Position numbers and translations under genes: made by a program | Source: Pokkaliibacter sp046614695 | GTDB taxonomy: Bacteria; Pseudomonadota; Gammaproteobacteria; Pseudomonadales; Balneatricaceae | NCBI RefSeq assembly: GCF_046614695.1 | Contig: NZ_JBKKHQ010000007.1 | Span: 124,001 to 188,000, forward strand | Length of the DNA: 64,000 nucleotides | Reading direction: 5' to 3' | Notes under the pieces: generated by a model | The model's database searches: none | The model's input: the letters and a program-made list of their open reading frames with translations, nothing else | What the model was told of the DNA's origin: nothing | Shown here: positions 8,107-17,173 of the stretch, one piece after another | How positions within the stretch are numbered: the stretch's first letter is position 1 | How the letters are laid out: each line of letters begins with the position of its first letter

Positions 8107-8688
8107 TTACATTGTTTCCAACGAAAGAAGGATCTGGTTATTTTTGGGGTCTTTAATCATAAAACCATAACTGAAACGCTTCATAAAATGGCAAGGGGAG
8201 TAGGCATTAAGCGTATCCTGATTAATAAACTCCGGATTATCGGTGATTGATCTTACTTCGCTACCTAACATCGCGCTGTGTTTGGCATCTTTAATGGTGG
8301 AAATGAGTTCACAGTCTTTGGTGATTTCTTCTACCTTTTGTTTTTCGGAGATTTGTAAAACAGCGGTGAGCCAATAATCATTCATTTCAGGGAGAAATCC
8401 TGATTTTACTGCATTCTTACGAATCACTGCACCTGTGGCCCATTTGACAGACTCTACCTCTAATCCTTCCAACGGTACTGACTCTGCTAACTCATCGATG
8501 CTCTCTGAATAATAGATCTTAGGATTTGCGCTAGCCTGTTGTCCTGAAGCGGTACTCTCAGAATCACCACACCCGATTAACAGAAGGCAGCTAAAGAGTG
8601 AGAAAAAGAATAAAAGGTTTAATGATATTTTCTTGTTTTTATTACTGTAATTCAAATTTGAAAGGTTAGGGTTTTTAATGCTAAACAT
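8107..8688 (-). CDS. Putative lipoprotein of the Rhs locus
   Basis: A 193-residue protein with a long basic N-terminus, a hydrophobic stretch and the lipobox LLIGC, placing the lipidated cysteine at residue 40. The mature part is soluble and contains two further cysteines (KDCELIS, YSPCHFM) that could form a disulfide. I recognise no family. The DNA is clearly more AT-rich than the flanking housekeeping genes, with AT-rich codons such as AAT, AAA and TTA. It lies 111 bases after the presumed immunity gene on the same strand. A second, membrane-anchored protection factor is possible, but it could equally be a relic cargo gene. Confidence 0.65.
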   Translation of the reverse strand: MFSIKNPNLSNLNYSNKNKKISLNLLFFFSLFSCLLLIGCGDSESTASGQQASANPKIYYSESIDELAESVPLEGLEVESVKWATGAVIRKNAVKSGFLPEMNDYWLTAVLQISEKQKVEEITKDCELISTIKDAKHSAMLGSEVRSITDNPEFINQDTLNAYSPCHFMKRFSYGFMIKDPKNNQILLSLETM

Positions 8689-8799
8689 AATTTATGCAAC
8701 AAAGAAATTATTGTTAATATTTTAAATTTGTTTTTATCGATCAATAGGACCGCATTATAAATTTTGCACTAATTATCTAAAATCCCTTCGTCTATCTTC

Positions 8800-9228
8800 T
8801 TAATCTGTCCATTGGTTAATAAAATCATGATTTTTTGAAGATTTAGTAAGCCATATAAAGAAATCAATAAAATCCTCATCGGACCAGGGATCAATATCAA
8901 TATCATCCCATCGGTCGTAGGTTAAATTAATAATCTGCTTCCCCTGGTAATGGCATGTGAAGGTATGTTGTTCTTCTCCTCGGGAATGGGTAAAGGTCAA
9001 TTCAGTACTATTGATAGGGAACTGCTGTTGATTGGCAAAAAAAAGAGGACCATTTTTAGAGGCGATAATACCAAAAAAATCCGCACCTAATTTAATATAA
9101 GTTCCTTTTTTCTCAATATTGCTATCAGGAGTGTTTGCCGCGGATATCTCCCTTAAAGGTCCCAGGTTATTGTCATACTCTAAAAGATAATTATATATAT
9201 CACGATTTCTTAATAGTTTAGTTGACAT
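8800..9228 (-). CDS. Candidate immunity protein for the Rhs toxin
   Basis: A 142-residue soluble protein with no signal peptide. It is acidic at its C-terminal end (YDRWDDIDIDPWSDEDFIDFF). Its ATG (9226-9228) overlaps the Rhs stop codon by one base (TGATG), so it should be made by translational coupling. A small gene directly after an Rhs C-terminal toxin is, by established precedent, the cognate immunity gene. I cannot assign it to a named Imm family. Its composition is AT-rich, like the toxin tip and unlike the Rhs core, which fits joint exchange of toxin and immunity modules. Confidence 0.75.
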   Translation of the reverse strand: MSTKLLRNRDIYNYLLEYDNNLGPLREISAANTPDSNIEKKGTYIKLGADFFGIIASKNGPLFFANQQQFPINSTELTFTHSRGEEQHTFTCHYQGKQIINLTYDRWDDIDIDPWSDEDFIDFFIWLTKSSKNHDFINQWTD

Positions 9229-12200
9229 CAGTTGCTACCACTTAAAAGGTTCATGTGCTTTTGTAAATAATCTTCAGGCTGTTTAGAAAGCCACTTTCCA
9301 AATCCACCGAGCAATGAGTTCACATCTGGGTTAGGCCTTGCAGCACTTTCAACAATCTGAGAGTAAGTTTTACCTCGTTGCACCAGAAGGTCAACTCCCG
9401 GCCCTAAAGGATCTCCATATCTCTTCATATTGACATCATAGATATAATCTCTAAGTGGTTCTGGTGTCAGGTTTTTGTATTCTACGCCAAGCTGGCGGCG
9501 AGCATTGTTGGCTGTTTCAGCCAGTACTTTTTCTGAGCCTGGTAGATTCGCCATATTCGCTAATGCCTTTTCTGCAATAGTGTGATCTGTAAGGCCTAGT
9601 TGATACCTGGATAACTCTGCTACTTTTTGTTCGTACTCTTTACGGAGGGGATTATCTTTTATATCTCGACCGAGCTTCTCTACGAGTTTACTTTCAAGAT
9701 CTGCTCTATTCAGCGCAGTAACTTTTGGAATATCGCCCAAGGCTTTTTGAGCTGTATTCAGCCCTCCAAGAGCCTTGTCAGCGAGTTTGAGCGCCTTCTT
9801 CCCTTTTAACAGCGCTTTGCCACCGGGAATCATGCCCAGCAGGATACCTGCTCCTTCCATCCAGCGGCTGACAGGTTCACCGGTCACGAGATCTGAGCCC
9901 GTAAACACCTGTGCCAGCGATTTAAGGCTACCGACCACAGGGAGCATATCTGCTGTTAACGAGCCCGCGCTGGCGGCCAGACTTGGTTCGGTGCCGAGGC
10001 AGGCAGCTTCTGTGCAGAGGCCGAGAGGATCTGCCCAGCTTAAAGGGTTCGGCGCGTAGCGGTAAGGGTTTAAGCCGCCCAATAAGCCAATGGGGTCCTG
10101 AGTAATAAAGCGCCCTTGGGTCGGGTCGTAATAACGGTAGCGGTTGTAATGAAGTCCGCTTTCTTTATCTGCGTACTGGCCCTGCAGACGAAGCGGATTA
10201 TCCACGTTTTCATGCAGAACTGTGGCATGGCCCCACGCATCCAGCTGTGCTTCCCAGGCGAGTTGACCTTGGTTATCCAGCAGGGCGATAGGCGCTCCAC
10301 GCTGATCCAGTACGTAGTGATAGATATTACTGCCCTCAATCATCATCAATGGACGATGGGAGCGTTGCTGCTGATCTTCAGGTTGGGGTTCGTAGATATA
10401 CCAGCGTGACTGGCCATCCCGGTTCTCACCGATTAACTGGTTACCATCCCAATAAAAGAAGGTGGTATTTTTGCCAAGAATACGACGCGTCCAGTTCTCG
10501 GGATCGTTTTCATCGTCACCCTCCAGTACCAGCTCAAAACGCAGCACTTCTTTACGTACTCGACGTCCAAAAGAGTCGTAGTCATAACGGGCATGTACGC
10601 TATCGGTGATCACCTCACGCAGTTGATTCAGACCATCGAACAGGCGTCGTTGCAGCAGCTTGCCGCTGGCGTCATGGACTTCGCTCTGGTTGCCGAGTTC
10701 ATCATGGCTATAGCGTTGCTCGCCAAGCATCGTTAGCTTGTCAAACGTTGCTTCAGCGGCTTGTCCGGCAAACTCCAGCGGGTTGCCCCAGCTATCAAAG
10801 CGATAGTTCTGCGTCTGGCCACTGGTGCTAACTTCACGCAGCTGACGCAGCGCATCGTAAGCGTATTGCGCTGAACCTGTGGCGGAGTCTTCAACCTGAC
10901 TCAGCTGCTGATGAGCACCATAGCGATATTCACGATGCCGTGGCTGTTCATTATGCTGCCAGCTTTGGCGGATCAGGCGATCACGGTGATCATACTGCTG
11001 GGTCAGTAGTGGCGCCGGGAAAGCGGGTATCTCGCGCAGCACTTCACTGCCATAGACATTGGTGCGACGGTTGAGCACACGAGCATCGTTAACGCTCACA
11101 CCTTCAAGTCGATGATGGCTATCGTAATGGTGGCTAATGCGAGTGCCATCCGGCAGTGTTGTACTTTCCAGGCGATTATGGCGGTCAAAGCTGTGCTCAA
11201 TTTTCCAGGGATGCATATCGCCATGACGATCGTTGATCCAGCCTTCTGCACCGGTCTTCTGGTTACGGGTATTCCAGTAAATTTTGACCCGGGCCTGAGG
11301 GTTAAATGCCTCGGTCAGGCGGTTACGCACATCGTACTGGAAATGATCAGAGGTTGAGCTGTCATGGCTGTAACTCTGGGCATCCCGCTGAGTCATGTTG
11401 CCGCGGGTATCATGGTTAAGCTGAATCCGTACTGTACTGGGATAACCGCTTTTACCTTCTGTGATTTCAATCAGCTTGCCGTCCTGACTCCAGCGGTAAC
11501 CGCGCTGACGTTCATCAAAGTGCTCGGTGCGCGTCAGACGCTGGCAACTGTCGTAATGAAAACGTGAGAAAGCATGATCACTGCGAAGCAGGCCCGTCAG
11601 CTGGCGCTGAGCGTTGTAGCAAAGGTGAAGGTTGCTTTCATCTGCCTGAATTAGCGCCTTCGGCTCGGCAAAACCTTCATATTCGACCTGTTCAGTGGTG
11701 CCATCCGGCGCGATAACAGCGGTTAAGCGCCCCGCATCGTCATAGCGATACTCGGTGGTTTCTGCGTGCGCTTCTGCGCCAGCCAGAAACCGGCTATGGC
11801 GCCCCAAAAGTCCCTGCTTGTTGTAGTGATAGTTGATCACTTCCTGCGTTGGAGTCAGCAAGCCATCGAGTCGGCCCAGCAGGTTATAGCGGTAACGCCA
11901 GGTCGCTTCACCCTGCTTAACCAACAGGGGGCAGCTTGGCTCATTGAAAAAATTGGGGGTTTTGCTAGTGCGGTTCGGGACATCGAACTGAAACTGGATA
12001 TCAGCTTTGCCGGACTGCTCCACTCTGGCGAGTTGCAGGCTGGTTTTATCATAGTGGTAGCGGGTCTCTTCAAGACCGCCTTGAGCATCGCTTGATAGCA
12101 GCTTGTTATCACTGATCAGCTTGCCAGCGGCATCAAAGGTACGTGTGAAGTGCTCGCCCAGCTCATCGCGGGTTGAGATACGCTGACCCAGGCTGTTGTA

Positions 12201-13496
12201 GCGATGTTCGAGCCAGTAATTTCCCTGTTCTTCGCGAACCAGTTGTCCGAGGTCGTTGTACTCATAGTGGTGAACCTGTCCCGAGGCATCTTTATGCCGG
12301 GTCAGGCGAAGGTAGTCATCGTAGCTGAATTCATCACAGCCGCCGTCCGGCGCCACTTGTTTGATGAGTTTCCAGTGGGCATCGTAATGATATTCCCAAC
12401 GGCTCTCGTCACCGGCAATCGCCGTGGTAATGCGCGCAGCCTCGTCAAATTCCAGGCGGCTATAAAAGCTTTTGTTATCACCGTACTGCTCGATAACACG
12501 AGCGGTGGGGCCCTCACCTTGCCACACCAGATGGTGTTGGTAACCACTGGCCTGGGTTCGGGTAATCAGCAGACCGTCCTGATAGTCATAGCGCTCGGTT
12601 TGCTCATACTGATTGGTAGCGCTGATCAGCTCATCTTTTTCGTTGTAGCTGTAGCGCGCCAGAAAATACTGCAGAGGTTTGGCATCCGGGCGTGGCGCGG
12701 GGGTGACCTGCAGTACGCTGATCAGCCGACCCTCAGGATCATAAGCCAGGCGAACCTGTTGCTGACTGCCTTCCTGAACAATGGTGCCGAGCTGGTTTTG
12801 CTGGTTATAGGTGAAAAGCCAGAGCTGTGTTTCTGCCGTGACCCAGCGGCTTAAATGCCAGTGTTGGATTTGTTTCTGACGGTTTTGTCCAGGTTGGCGG
12901 GTGAAAACCTTGATGTGTCCATCGGGGAAGTAGAGCGTGAGTTCATCGTCCTGACGGTATTCTTTGAAGTCGCGATTCAGGCGCAGGCCTTCGCCACGCT
13001 GATAGCTGACGCCACCGCTTCTGACGTTCTCAAACAGAATCGCGCGACCTTCCTCGTTGGTATAGATGAGGCGGCTACCTTCACGATCGGTTTCTTCCTG
13101 AATACTGACGTGGTAGGGCGAGCGCCAGCCTTTACCAAGCGAGGTGGCATGATCACAAAAACAGGAGCGGTAAAGGCGCGACCAGCTCAGACCATCGAGG
13201 CCGGGCAACGTCGCATCGGTAAGGCTTAAAACCTCTTCGCCGCTGCTGAGTGAAACAGGGTCACCGATAAAGGACTGTTCATCCAGAGGGGTGCTGTTGG
13301 CGGTGACGTAAATGGTATCCAGCATGATGGTGCCAGCGTCATCGGTGTAGCCGGCTGCAGCACCTGTGGCCATTTGCTCTGATAAACCACCGGCTGTGCT
13401 GTCCGCAACGCCATCCGGAGTCGGAATAACTTTTTCGGTAATGGATGCGTAACCGGGGCCGCGGTTCTTGTTTCGAGAGTCGGTTGGCTGACTCAT
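9228..13496 (-). CDS. Rhs-family polymorphic toxin
   Basis: A 1422-residue Rhs protein. Residues about 79-110 (DPVSLSSGEEVL ... LPGLDGLSWSRLYRS) form the DUF6531-like N-terminal block. Many YD/RHS repeats (YDxxGRL, YxYD) follow to about residue 1110 and build the toxin-enclosing shell. The core-end signature (RYYDPTQGRFITQDPIGLLGG ... NPLSWADPLGL) spans about 1115-1160 and is the known self-cleavage region. The last 262 residues are variable. There is no PAAR domain, signal peptide or N-terminal membrane segment, so delivery probably needs a separate VgrG/PAAR or type VI apparatus outside the window. ATG at 13496 has GAGG seven bases upstream. No frameshift is seen, so the gene is likely functional. 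Confidence 0.95.
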   Translation of the reverse strand: MSQPTDSRNKNRGPGYASITEKVIPTPDGVADSTAGGLSEQMATGAAAGYTDDAGTIMLDTIYVTANSTPLDEQSFIGDPVSLSSGEEVLSLTDATLPGLDGLSWSRLYRSCFCDHATSLGKGWRSPYHVSIQEETDREGSRLIYTNEEGRAILFENVRSGGVSYQRGEGLRLNRDFKEYRQDDELTLYFPDGHIKVFTRQPGQNRQKQIQHWHLSRWVTAETQLWLFTYNQQNQLGTIVQEGSQQQVRLAYDPEGRLISVLQVTPAPRPDAKPLQYFLARYSYNEKDELISATNQYEQTERYDYQDGLLITRTQASGYQHHLVWQGEGPTARVIEQYGDNKSFYSRLEFDEAARITTAIAGDESRWEYHYDAHWKLIKQVAPDGGCDEFSYDDYLRLTRHKDASGQVHHYEYNDLGQLVREEQGNYWLEHRYNSLGQRISTRDELGEHFTRTFDAAGKLISDNKLLSSDAQGGLEETRYHYDKTSLQLARVEQSGKADIQFQFDVPNRTSKTPNFFNEPSCPLLVKQGEATWRYRYNLLGRLDGLLTPTQEVINYHYNKQGLLGRHSRFLAGAEAHAETTEYRYDDAGRLTAVIAPDGTTEQVEYEGFAEPKALIQADESNLHLCYNAQRQLTGLLRSDHAFSRFHYDSCQRLTRTEHFDERQRGYRWSQDGKLIEITEGKSGYPSTVRIQLNHDTRGNMTQRDAQSYSHDSSTSDHFQYDVRNRLTEAFNPQARVKIYWNTRNQKTGAEGWINDRHGDMHPWKIEHSFDRHNRLESTTLPDGTRISHHYDSHHRLEGVSVNDARVLNRRTNVYGSEVLREIPAFPAPLLTQQYDHRDRLIRQSWQHNEQPRHREYRYGAHQQLSQVEDSATGSAQYAYDALRQLREVSTSGQTQNYRFDSWGNPLEFAGQAAEATFDKLTMLGEQRYSHDELGNQSEVHDASGKLLQRRLFDGLNQLREVITDSVHARYDYDSFGRRVRKEVLRFELVLEGDDENDPENWTRRILGKNTTFFYWDGNQLIGENRDGQSRWYIYEPQPEDQQQRSHRPLMMIEGSNIYHYVLDQRGAPIALLDNQGQLAWEAQLDAWGHATVLHENVDNPLRLQGQYADKESGLHYNRYRYYDPTQGRFITQDPIGLLGGLNPYRYAPNPLSWADPLGLCTEAACLGTEPSLAASAGSLTADMLPVVGSLKSLAQVFTGSDLVTGEPVSRWMEGAGILLGMIPGGKALLKGKKALKLADKALGGLNTAQKALGDIPKVTALNRADLESKLVEKLGRDIKDNPLRKEYEQKVAELSRYQLGLTDHTIAEKALANMANLPGSEKVLAETANNARRQLGVEYKNLTPEPLRDYIYDVNMKRYGDPLGPGVDLLVQRGKTYSQIVESAARPNPDVNSLLGGFGKWLSKQPEDYLQKHMNLLSGSN
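9231..10016 (-). other. Rhs C-terminal variable tip: PT-TG pre-toxin plus unassigned toxin
   Basis: This segment encodes the 262 residues after the conserved DPLGL. Its first third (LPVVGSLKSLAQVFTGSDLVTGEP ... read in part) has the helical, TG-containing pattern of the PT-TG pre-toxin domain. The last ~150 residues contain RYGDPLGPGVDLLVQRGKTY and IVESAARPNP. I know no toxin family by these motifs. The sequence becomes noticeably more AT-rich from about 9700 downwards, the expected signature of an exchanged toxin tip. Nuclease, NAD-glycohydrolase and other activities all remain open. Confidence 0.7.
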
Positions 13497-13741
13497 GCAC
13501 AAACCTCACAGTGACTGAGTGTTCAGCGCCTGCACAGTGTGCGGGGGAGAACATCCTTGTAGGAGCGAGATGTCCAGAACGATCACGTCTGGCTTCTGAT
13601 CAGAAAGGCTGCAGGAGAGTGGCTGGATACCGCTGGAGTCACTTCCTGTGATCCTGAGAATGGGGGCAGAGTTTAGGGGCTGAGTCGTGAATGTCAAGAA
13701 ATGTAAAGATGTGTGTGTCCATTTTGGTGAAGTGTGCACAC

Positions 13742-13768
13742 AAAAAAGCCACCCGAAGGTGGCCTTTT
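13742..13768 (-). terminator. Bidirectional intrinsic terminator, end of purD
   Basis: The 6-base stem GCCACC / GGTGGC with loop CGAA is flanked by six A residues on one side and TTTT on the other. On the minus strand it gives a hairpin followed by TTTTTT, 28 bases after the purD stop. Confidence 0.85.
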
Positions 13769-13790
13769 CTAGTGCCTCGCAATATCAGGC

Positions 13791-15074
13791 TTAGCCTTCT
13801 TCGCGAGCAATCGCACGCCAGCCGATATCGCGGCGGCAGAACATGCCATTCCAGCTGACCTGATCGCAGGCGCTGTAGGCACGCTCCTGCGCTTCTTTCA
13901 CGCTGTCGCCCATGGCAGCAACGCACAGCACACGGCCGCCGTTGGTGGTGACTTTGCCATCAACCAGCTTGGTGCCGGCGTGGAAGATCTTGATGCCTTC
14001 AGGCAGGCTGGCAGGCAGGGTGATTTCATCACCTTTGCCGTAGTTGCCAGGATAGCCACCGGCAGCCAGTACCACGCCGAGACTTGGGCGCTGATCCCAT
14101 TCGATGGTGGCAGTGTCGAGCTTGCCGGCAACCGCCGCTTCGCACAGTTCCACCAGCGAGGATTTAAGACGCAGCATGATGGGCTGAGTCTCAGGGTCAC
14201 CAAAGCGGCAGTTAAACTCGATGACTTTCGGCGCGCCGGTTTCATCGATCATCAAGCCTGCGTAGAGGAAGCCCTGGAATGGATAGCCTTCTTTCTCCAT
14301 GCCACGGATGGTCGGCATGATGACTTCGTCCATTGCGCGCTGATAAACCACATCGGTAACCACGGGGGCAGGAGAGTAAGCGCCCATGCCGCCAGTGTTC
14401 GGGCCGGTGTCGCCTTCGCCTACACGTTTGTGATCCTGGCTGGTGGCCATGGGCAGCACATTCACGCCGTCAGACATGACGATGAAGCTGGCTTCTTCGC
14501 CCTGCAGAAACTCTTCGATGACTACGCGGCAGCCTGCATCACCAAAAGCGTTGCCGGACAGCATATCGCGTACCGCTTCCTCGGCTTCTGCCTGCGTCAT
14601 GGCGACGATAACGCCTTTACCTGCCGCAAGACCATCGGCCTTGATGACGATAGGTGCGCCTTTTTCCTGCAGATAAGCCAGAGCAGGCTCAACTTCAGTA
14701 AAGTTCTGATAATCCGCTGTCGGGATGGCATGGCGTGCCAGGAAGTCCTTGGTGAAGGCCTTTGAGCCTTCAAGCTGCGCTGCACCGGCGGTGGGGCCGA
14801 AAACCGGCAAACCCAGTTCAACAAATTTATCGACCAGACCTGCTACCAGTGGTGCTTCCGGGCCAACGATGGTCAGGGCAACATCGTTGTTCTTGGCAAA
14901 GTCAGCCAGTGCATCCAGCGCCAGTACGTCGATGTCGACGTTGGTCAGCTTGTCTTCAATGGCGGTGCCGGCGTTACCGGGTGCGACGAACACCTCGGTC
15001 ACACGAGGGTCTTTGGCCGCTTGCCAGGCCAGCGCGTGCTCACGACCACCGCTACCTATGACTAATACTTTCAT
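13791..15074 (-). CDS. purD: Phosphoribosylamine--glycine ligase
   Basis: GAR synthetase (427 residues) joins 5-phosphoribosylamine and glycine using ATP, the second step of purine synthesis. It shows the N-terminal MKVLVIGSGGREHALAW, the ATP-grasp core with KADGLAAGKGV, SQDHKRVGEGDTGPNTGGMGAYSP and EFNCRFGDPETQ, and the C-terminal domain ending KLVDGKVTTNGGRVL. The length is typical (E. coli 429). AAGGA lies eight bases before ATG 15074. It follows purH by 32 bases on the same strand, the usual purHD operon. Confidence 0.98.
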   Translation of the reverse strand: MKVLVIGSGGREHALAWQAAKDPRVTEVFVAPGNAGTAIEDKLTNVDIDVLALDALADFAKNNDVALTIVGPEAPLVAGLVDKFVELGLPVFGPTAGAAQLEGSKAFTKDFLARHAIPTADYQNFTEVEPALAYLQEKGAPIVIKADGLAAGKGVIVAMTQAEAEEAVRDMLSGNAFGDAGCRVVIEEFLQGEEASFIVMSDGVNVLPMATSQDHKRVGEGDTGPNTGGMGAYSPAPVVTDVVYQRAMDEVIMPTIRGMEKEGYPFQGFLYAGLMIDETGAPKVIEFNCRFGDPETQPIMLRLKSSLVELCEAAVAGKLDTATIEWDQRPSLGVVLAAGGYPGNYGKGDEITLPASLPEGIKIFHAGTKLVDGKVTTNGGRVLCVAAMGDSVKEAQERAYSACDQVSWNGMFCRRDIGWRAIAREEG

Positions 15075-15106
15075 GTTCTGTGTCCTTGTCAGCTAAGTGG
15101 CAACGA

Positions 15107-16690
15107 TCAGTGGCGGAAGTGACGCATGCCAGTGAAGACCATGGTGATGCCGTGCTCGTTAGCAGCATCAATGACTTCCTGATCGCGCATGGAGCCACCA
15201 GGCTGAATAACCGCAACAATGCCTGCTTTAGCTGCCGCATCGATACCATCGCGGAAGGGGAAGAAGGCATCAGAGGCCATGACTGACCCTGGCACTTCCA
15301 GACCTTCGTCTTCGGCTTTAATACCTGCAATCCGAGCACTGTATACGCGGCTCATCTGGCCTGCACCGATGCCGACAGTCATGCCATCACGGGCATAAAC
15401 GATGGCGTTGGATTTGACGTACTTGGCTACTTCCCACGCGAATAACAGATCACGCATTTCCTGTTCGGTAGGCTGGCGGTTAGAGACCACTTTCATCTCT
15501 TCTTCTGCCACCATGCCAAGGTCACGGTCCTGAATCAGCAGACCGCCGTTCACGCGCTTGTACTCAAGTTCCGGGGCGCGAACCGCTTCCCAGTGACCGC
15601 AAGCCAGCAGACGAACGTTCTGCTTGGCCGCGACGATTTCGGCAGCTTCTGCGCTGACGCTAGGGGCAATAATGACTTCAACAAACTGACGATCAACGAT
15701 GGCTTTGGCCGTTGCTGCATCCAGCTCACGGTTGAAGGCAATGATGCCGCCAAACGCAGAAGTGGGATCAGTTTTGAATGCGCGGTTGTAGGCATCCAGA
15801 ATGTTGTCGCCGATAGCGACGCCACAAGGGTTCGCATGCTTGACGATGACGCAGGCCGGGTCTTTGAAAGGCTTTACACATTCAAGGGCTGCATCAGTGT
15901 CAGCCACGTTGTTGTAGGAAAGCTCTTTGCCCTGCAGCTGATTTGCCGTCGCCACAGAGGCTTCCTGAACCACAGGCTCAACATAGAAAGCAGCGCGCTG
16001 ATGGGGATTTTCACCGTAGCGCATGTCCTGCTTTTTGATCAGCTGGGTAGAGTAGGTGCGGGGGAACTCAGAGACTTTCTCGCCGTTTTCGTTACGGGCA
16101 CCCAGATAGTTGGCGATCATGCCGTCGTACTGCGCCGTATGTTCGAAAGCCTTGGCTGCCAGATCATAACGCAGGGCGTGAGTCAGCTGGTCAGCATTGT
16201 TGTTCATCACATCAAGAATGCGCTCGTAGTCAGCAACGTCGGTAACGATGGCAACGTGAGCGTGGTTCTTGGCGGCTGCACGAACCATGGTGGGACCGCC
16301 AATATCGATGTTCTCGATGGCGTCTTCCCAGGAGCAATCAGGGCGGGCGACTGTCTGTGCGAAGGGGTACAGATTAACGACAACCATATCAATCGCGGCA
16401 ATGCCGTGTTCGCTCATCACTTCATCGTCCTGACCGCGACGGCCGAGAATACCGCCGTGCACTTTGGGGTGCAGTGTCTTAACGCGACCGTCCATCATTT
16501 CAGGGAAACCGGTGTAGTCAGACACTTCAGTCACAGGCACGCCTGCTTCTTTCAGCATGCGGTAGGTGCCACCGGTCGACAGCAGTTCGACACCTTTGGC
16601 TTGCAGTGCCTGAGCAAAAGGCAGCAGTCCGGTTTTGTCAGAAACGCTTAACAGCGCGCGACGGACAGGAGTCAGAGAAGGGGTAGACAT
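15107..16690 (-). CDS. purH: Bifunctional AICAR formyltransferase / IMP cyclohydrolase
   Basis: PurH catalyses the last two steps of IMP synthesis. The 527-residue product has the N-terminal MGS-like cyclohydrolase domain (RRALLSVSDKTGLLPFA, STGGTYRMLKEAG) and the AICAR transformylase domain with DMRYGENPHQ and the VKHANPCG catalytic motif. The frame is open 27 codons further upstream, but ATG at 16690 begins MSTPSLTPVRRALLS, matching the family N-terminus (E. coli PurH 529 residues). It is upstream of purD in one operon. I looked for a PurR-type box and found none that is convincing. Confidence 0.97.
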   Translation of the reverse strand: MSTPSLTPVRRALLSVSDKTGLLPFAQALQAKGVELLSTGGTYRMLKEAGVPVTEVSDYTGFPEMMDGRVKTLHPKVHGGILGRRGQDDEVMSEHGIAAIDMVVVNLYPFAQTVARPDCSWEDAIENIDIGGPTMVRAAAKNHAHVAIVTDVADYERILDVMNNNADQLTHALRYDLAAKAFEHTAQYDGMIANYLGARNENGEKVSEFPRTYSTQLIKKQDMRYGENPHQRAAFYVEPVVQEASVATANQLQGKELSYNNVADTDAALECVKPFKDPACVIVKHANPCGVAIGDNILDAYNRAFKTDPTSAFGGIIAFNRELDAATAKAIVDRQFVEVIIAPSVSAEAAEIVAAKQNVRLLACGHWEAVRAPELEYKRVNGGLLIQDRDLGMVAEEEMKVVSNRQPTEQEMRDLLFAWEVAKYVKSNAIVYARDGMTVGIGAGQMSRVYSARIAGIKAEDEGLEVPGSVMASDAFFPFRDGIDAAAKAGIVAVIQPGGSMRDQEVIDAANEHGITMVFTGMRHFRH

Positions 16691-16825
16691 AGTCAGGGTC
16701 CAGAGCAGGTTCGTTACAATCCGCTTTGTGATGAGCGGCTGGTTTAGCTTATGGGCATTTGCCCTAATCATTATTCAGTCGGCTTCGACTTAAGCTGCGT
16801 GGTGCCCGGCCTAAGTCGCTGGCGC

Positions 16826-16856
16826 TAAAAAGCAGAAAGGCGGTCATGCCGCCTTT
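16826..16856 (-). terminator. Intrinsic terminator, end of the dusB-fis unit
   Basis: The perfect 8-base stem AAAGGCGG / CCGCCTTT has loop TCATG (16836-16856). On the minus strand it is followed by TTTCTGCTTTTT. It lies six bases after the fis stop and separates fis from purH. Confidence 0.8.
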
Positions 16857-16861
16857 GCCGT

Positions 16862-17173
16862 TCAGAGCAGACCGTACTGCTTGAGTTTCTTTCGCAGTGT
16901 GCCGCGATTCAGCCCCAATACCTGAGAGGCCTTGGTCTGGTTGTCCTTGGTGTAGTGCATAACGGTTTCGAACAGAGGCTGTTCGATCTGGGCCAACACC
17001 ATTTCATAGACATCGCTGACGGGTTGGCCGTCGAGCTGCTTGAAGTAGTTTTCCAGTGAGCGGGCAACCGTATCGCGAAGCGTTTGTGCCGTTTCCTGAG
17101 GAACGATATTGGCTGGTGTTGATGCGTCGTTAATCGCTTCCTGTGGATTCAGTTTTGTAAGTGCCATGTTCAT
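16862..17173 (-). CDS. fis: DNA-binding protein Fis
   Basis: Fis is the nucleoid-associated factor that bends DNA and activates rRNA promoters and site-specific recombination. The 103-residue product carries the C-terminal helix-turn-helix (TKASQVLGLNRGTLRKKLKQYGLL, read in part) at residues 80-103, and the central dimer helices. ATG at 17173 follows the dusB stop directly (TAG ATG); a second ATG two codons on is an alternative start. The dusB-fis pairing is classic for gammaproteobacteria and couples fis expression to the dusB message. Confidence 0.97.
   Translation of the reverse strand: MNMALTKLNPQEAINDASTPANIVPQETAQTLRDTVARSLENYFKQLDGQPVSDVYEMVLAQIEQPLFETVMHYTKDNQTKASQVLGLNRGTLRKKLKQYGLL

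Noticed and set aside
10016..13260. Tandem DNA repeats in the Rhs gene
   Set aside because: The YD repeats are visible only at protein level; no long exact nucleotide repeat was seen, so they are part of the Rhs fold.
13497..13502. TTG start two codons upstream in the Rhs gene
   Set aside because: The ATG at 13496 has GAGG at seven bases; the TTG is unnecessary.
13503..13740. Small frames on both strands upstream of the Rhs gene
   Set aside because: No start signals or recognisable product; this stretch probably holds the Rhs promoter and leader.
13980..14765. 261-codon plus-strand frame over purD
   Set aside because: Antisense to a highly conserved gene; no independent evidence.
15593..16651. 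352-codon open frame on the plus strand
   Set aside because: Exactly antisense to purH, no binding site and a composition typical of a reverse-strand shadow.
16691..16825. PurR operator upstream of purH
   Set aside because: The palindrome GGGCATTTGCCC at 16753-16764 does not match the PurR consensus (ACGCAAACGTTTGCGT type).
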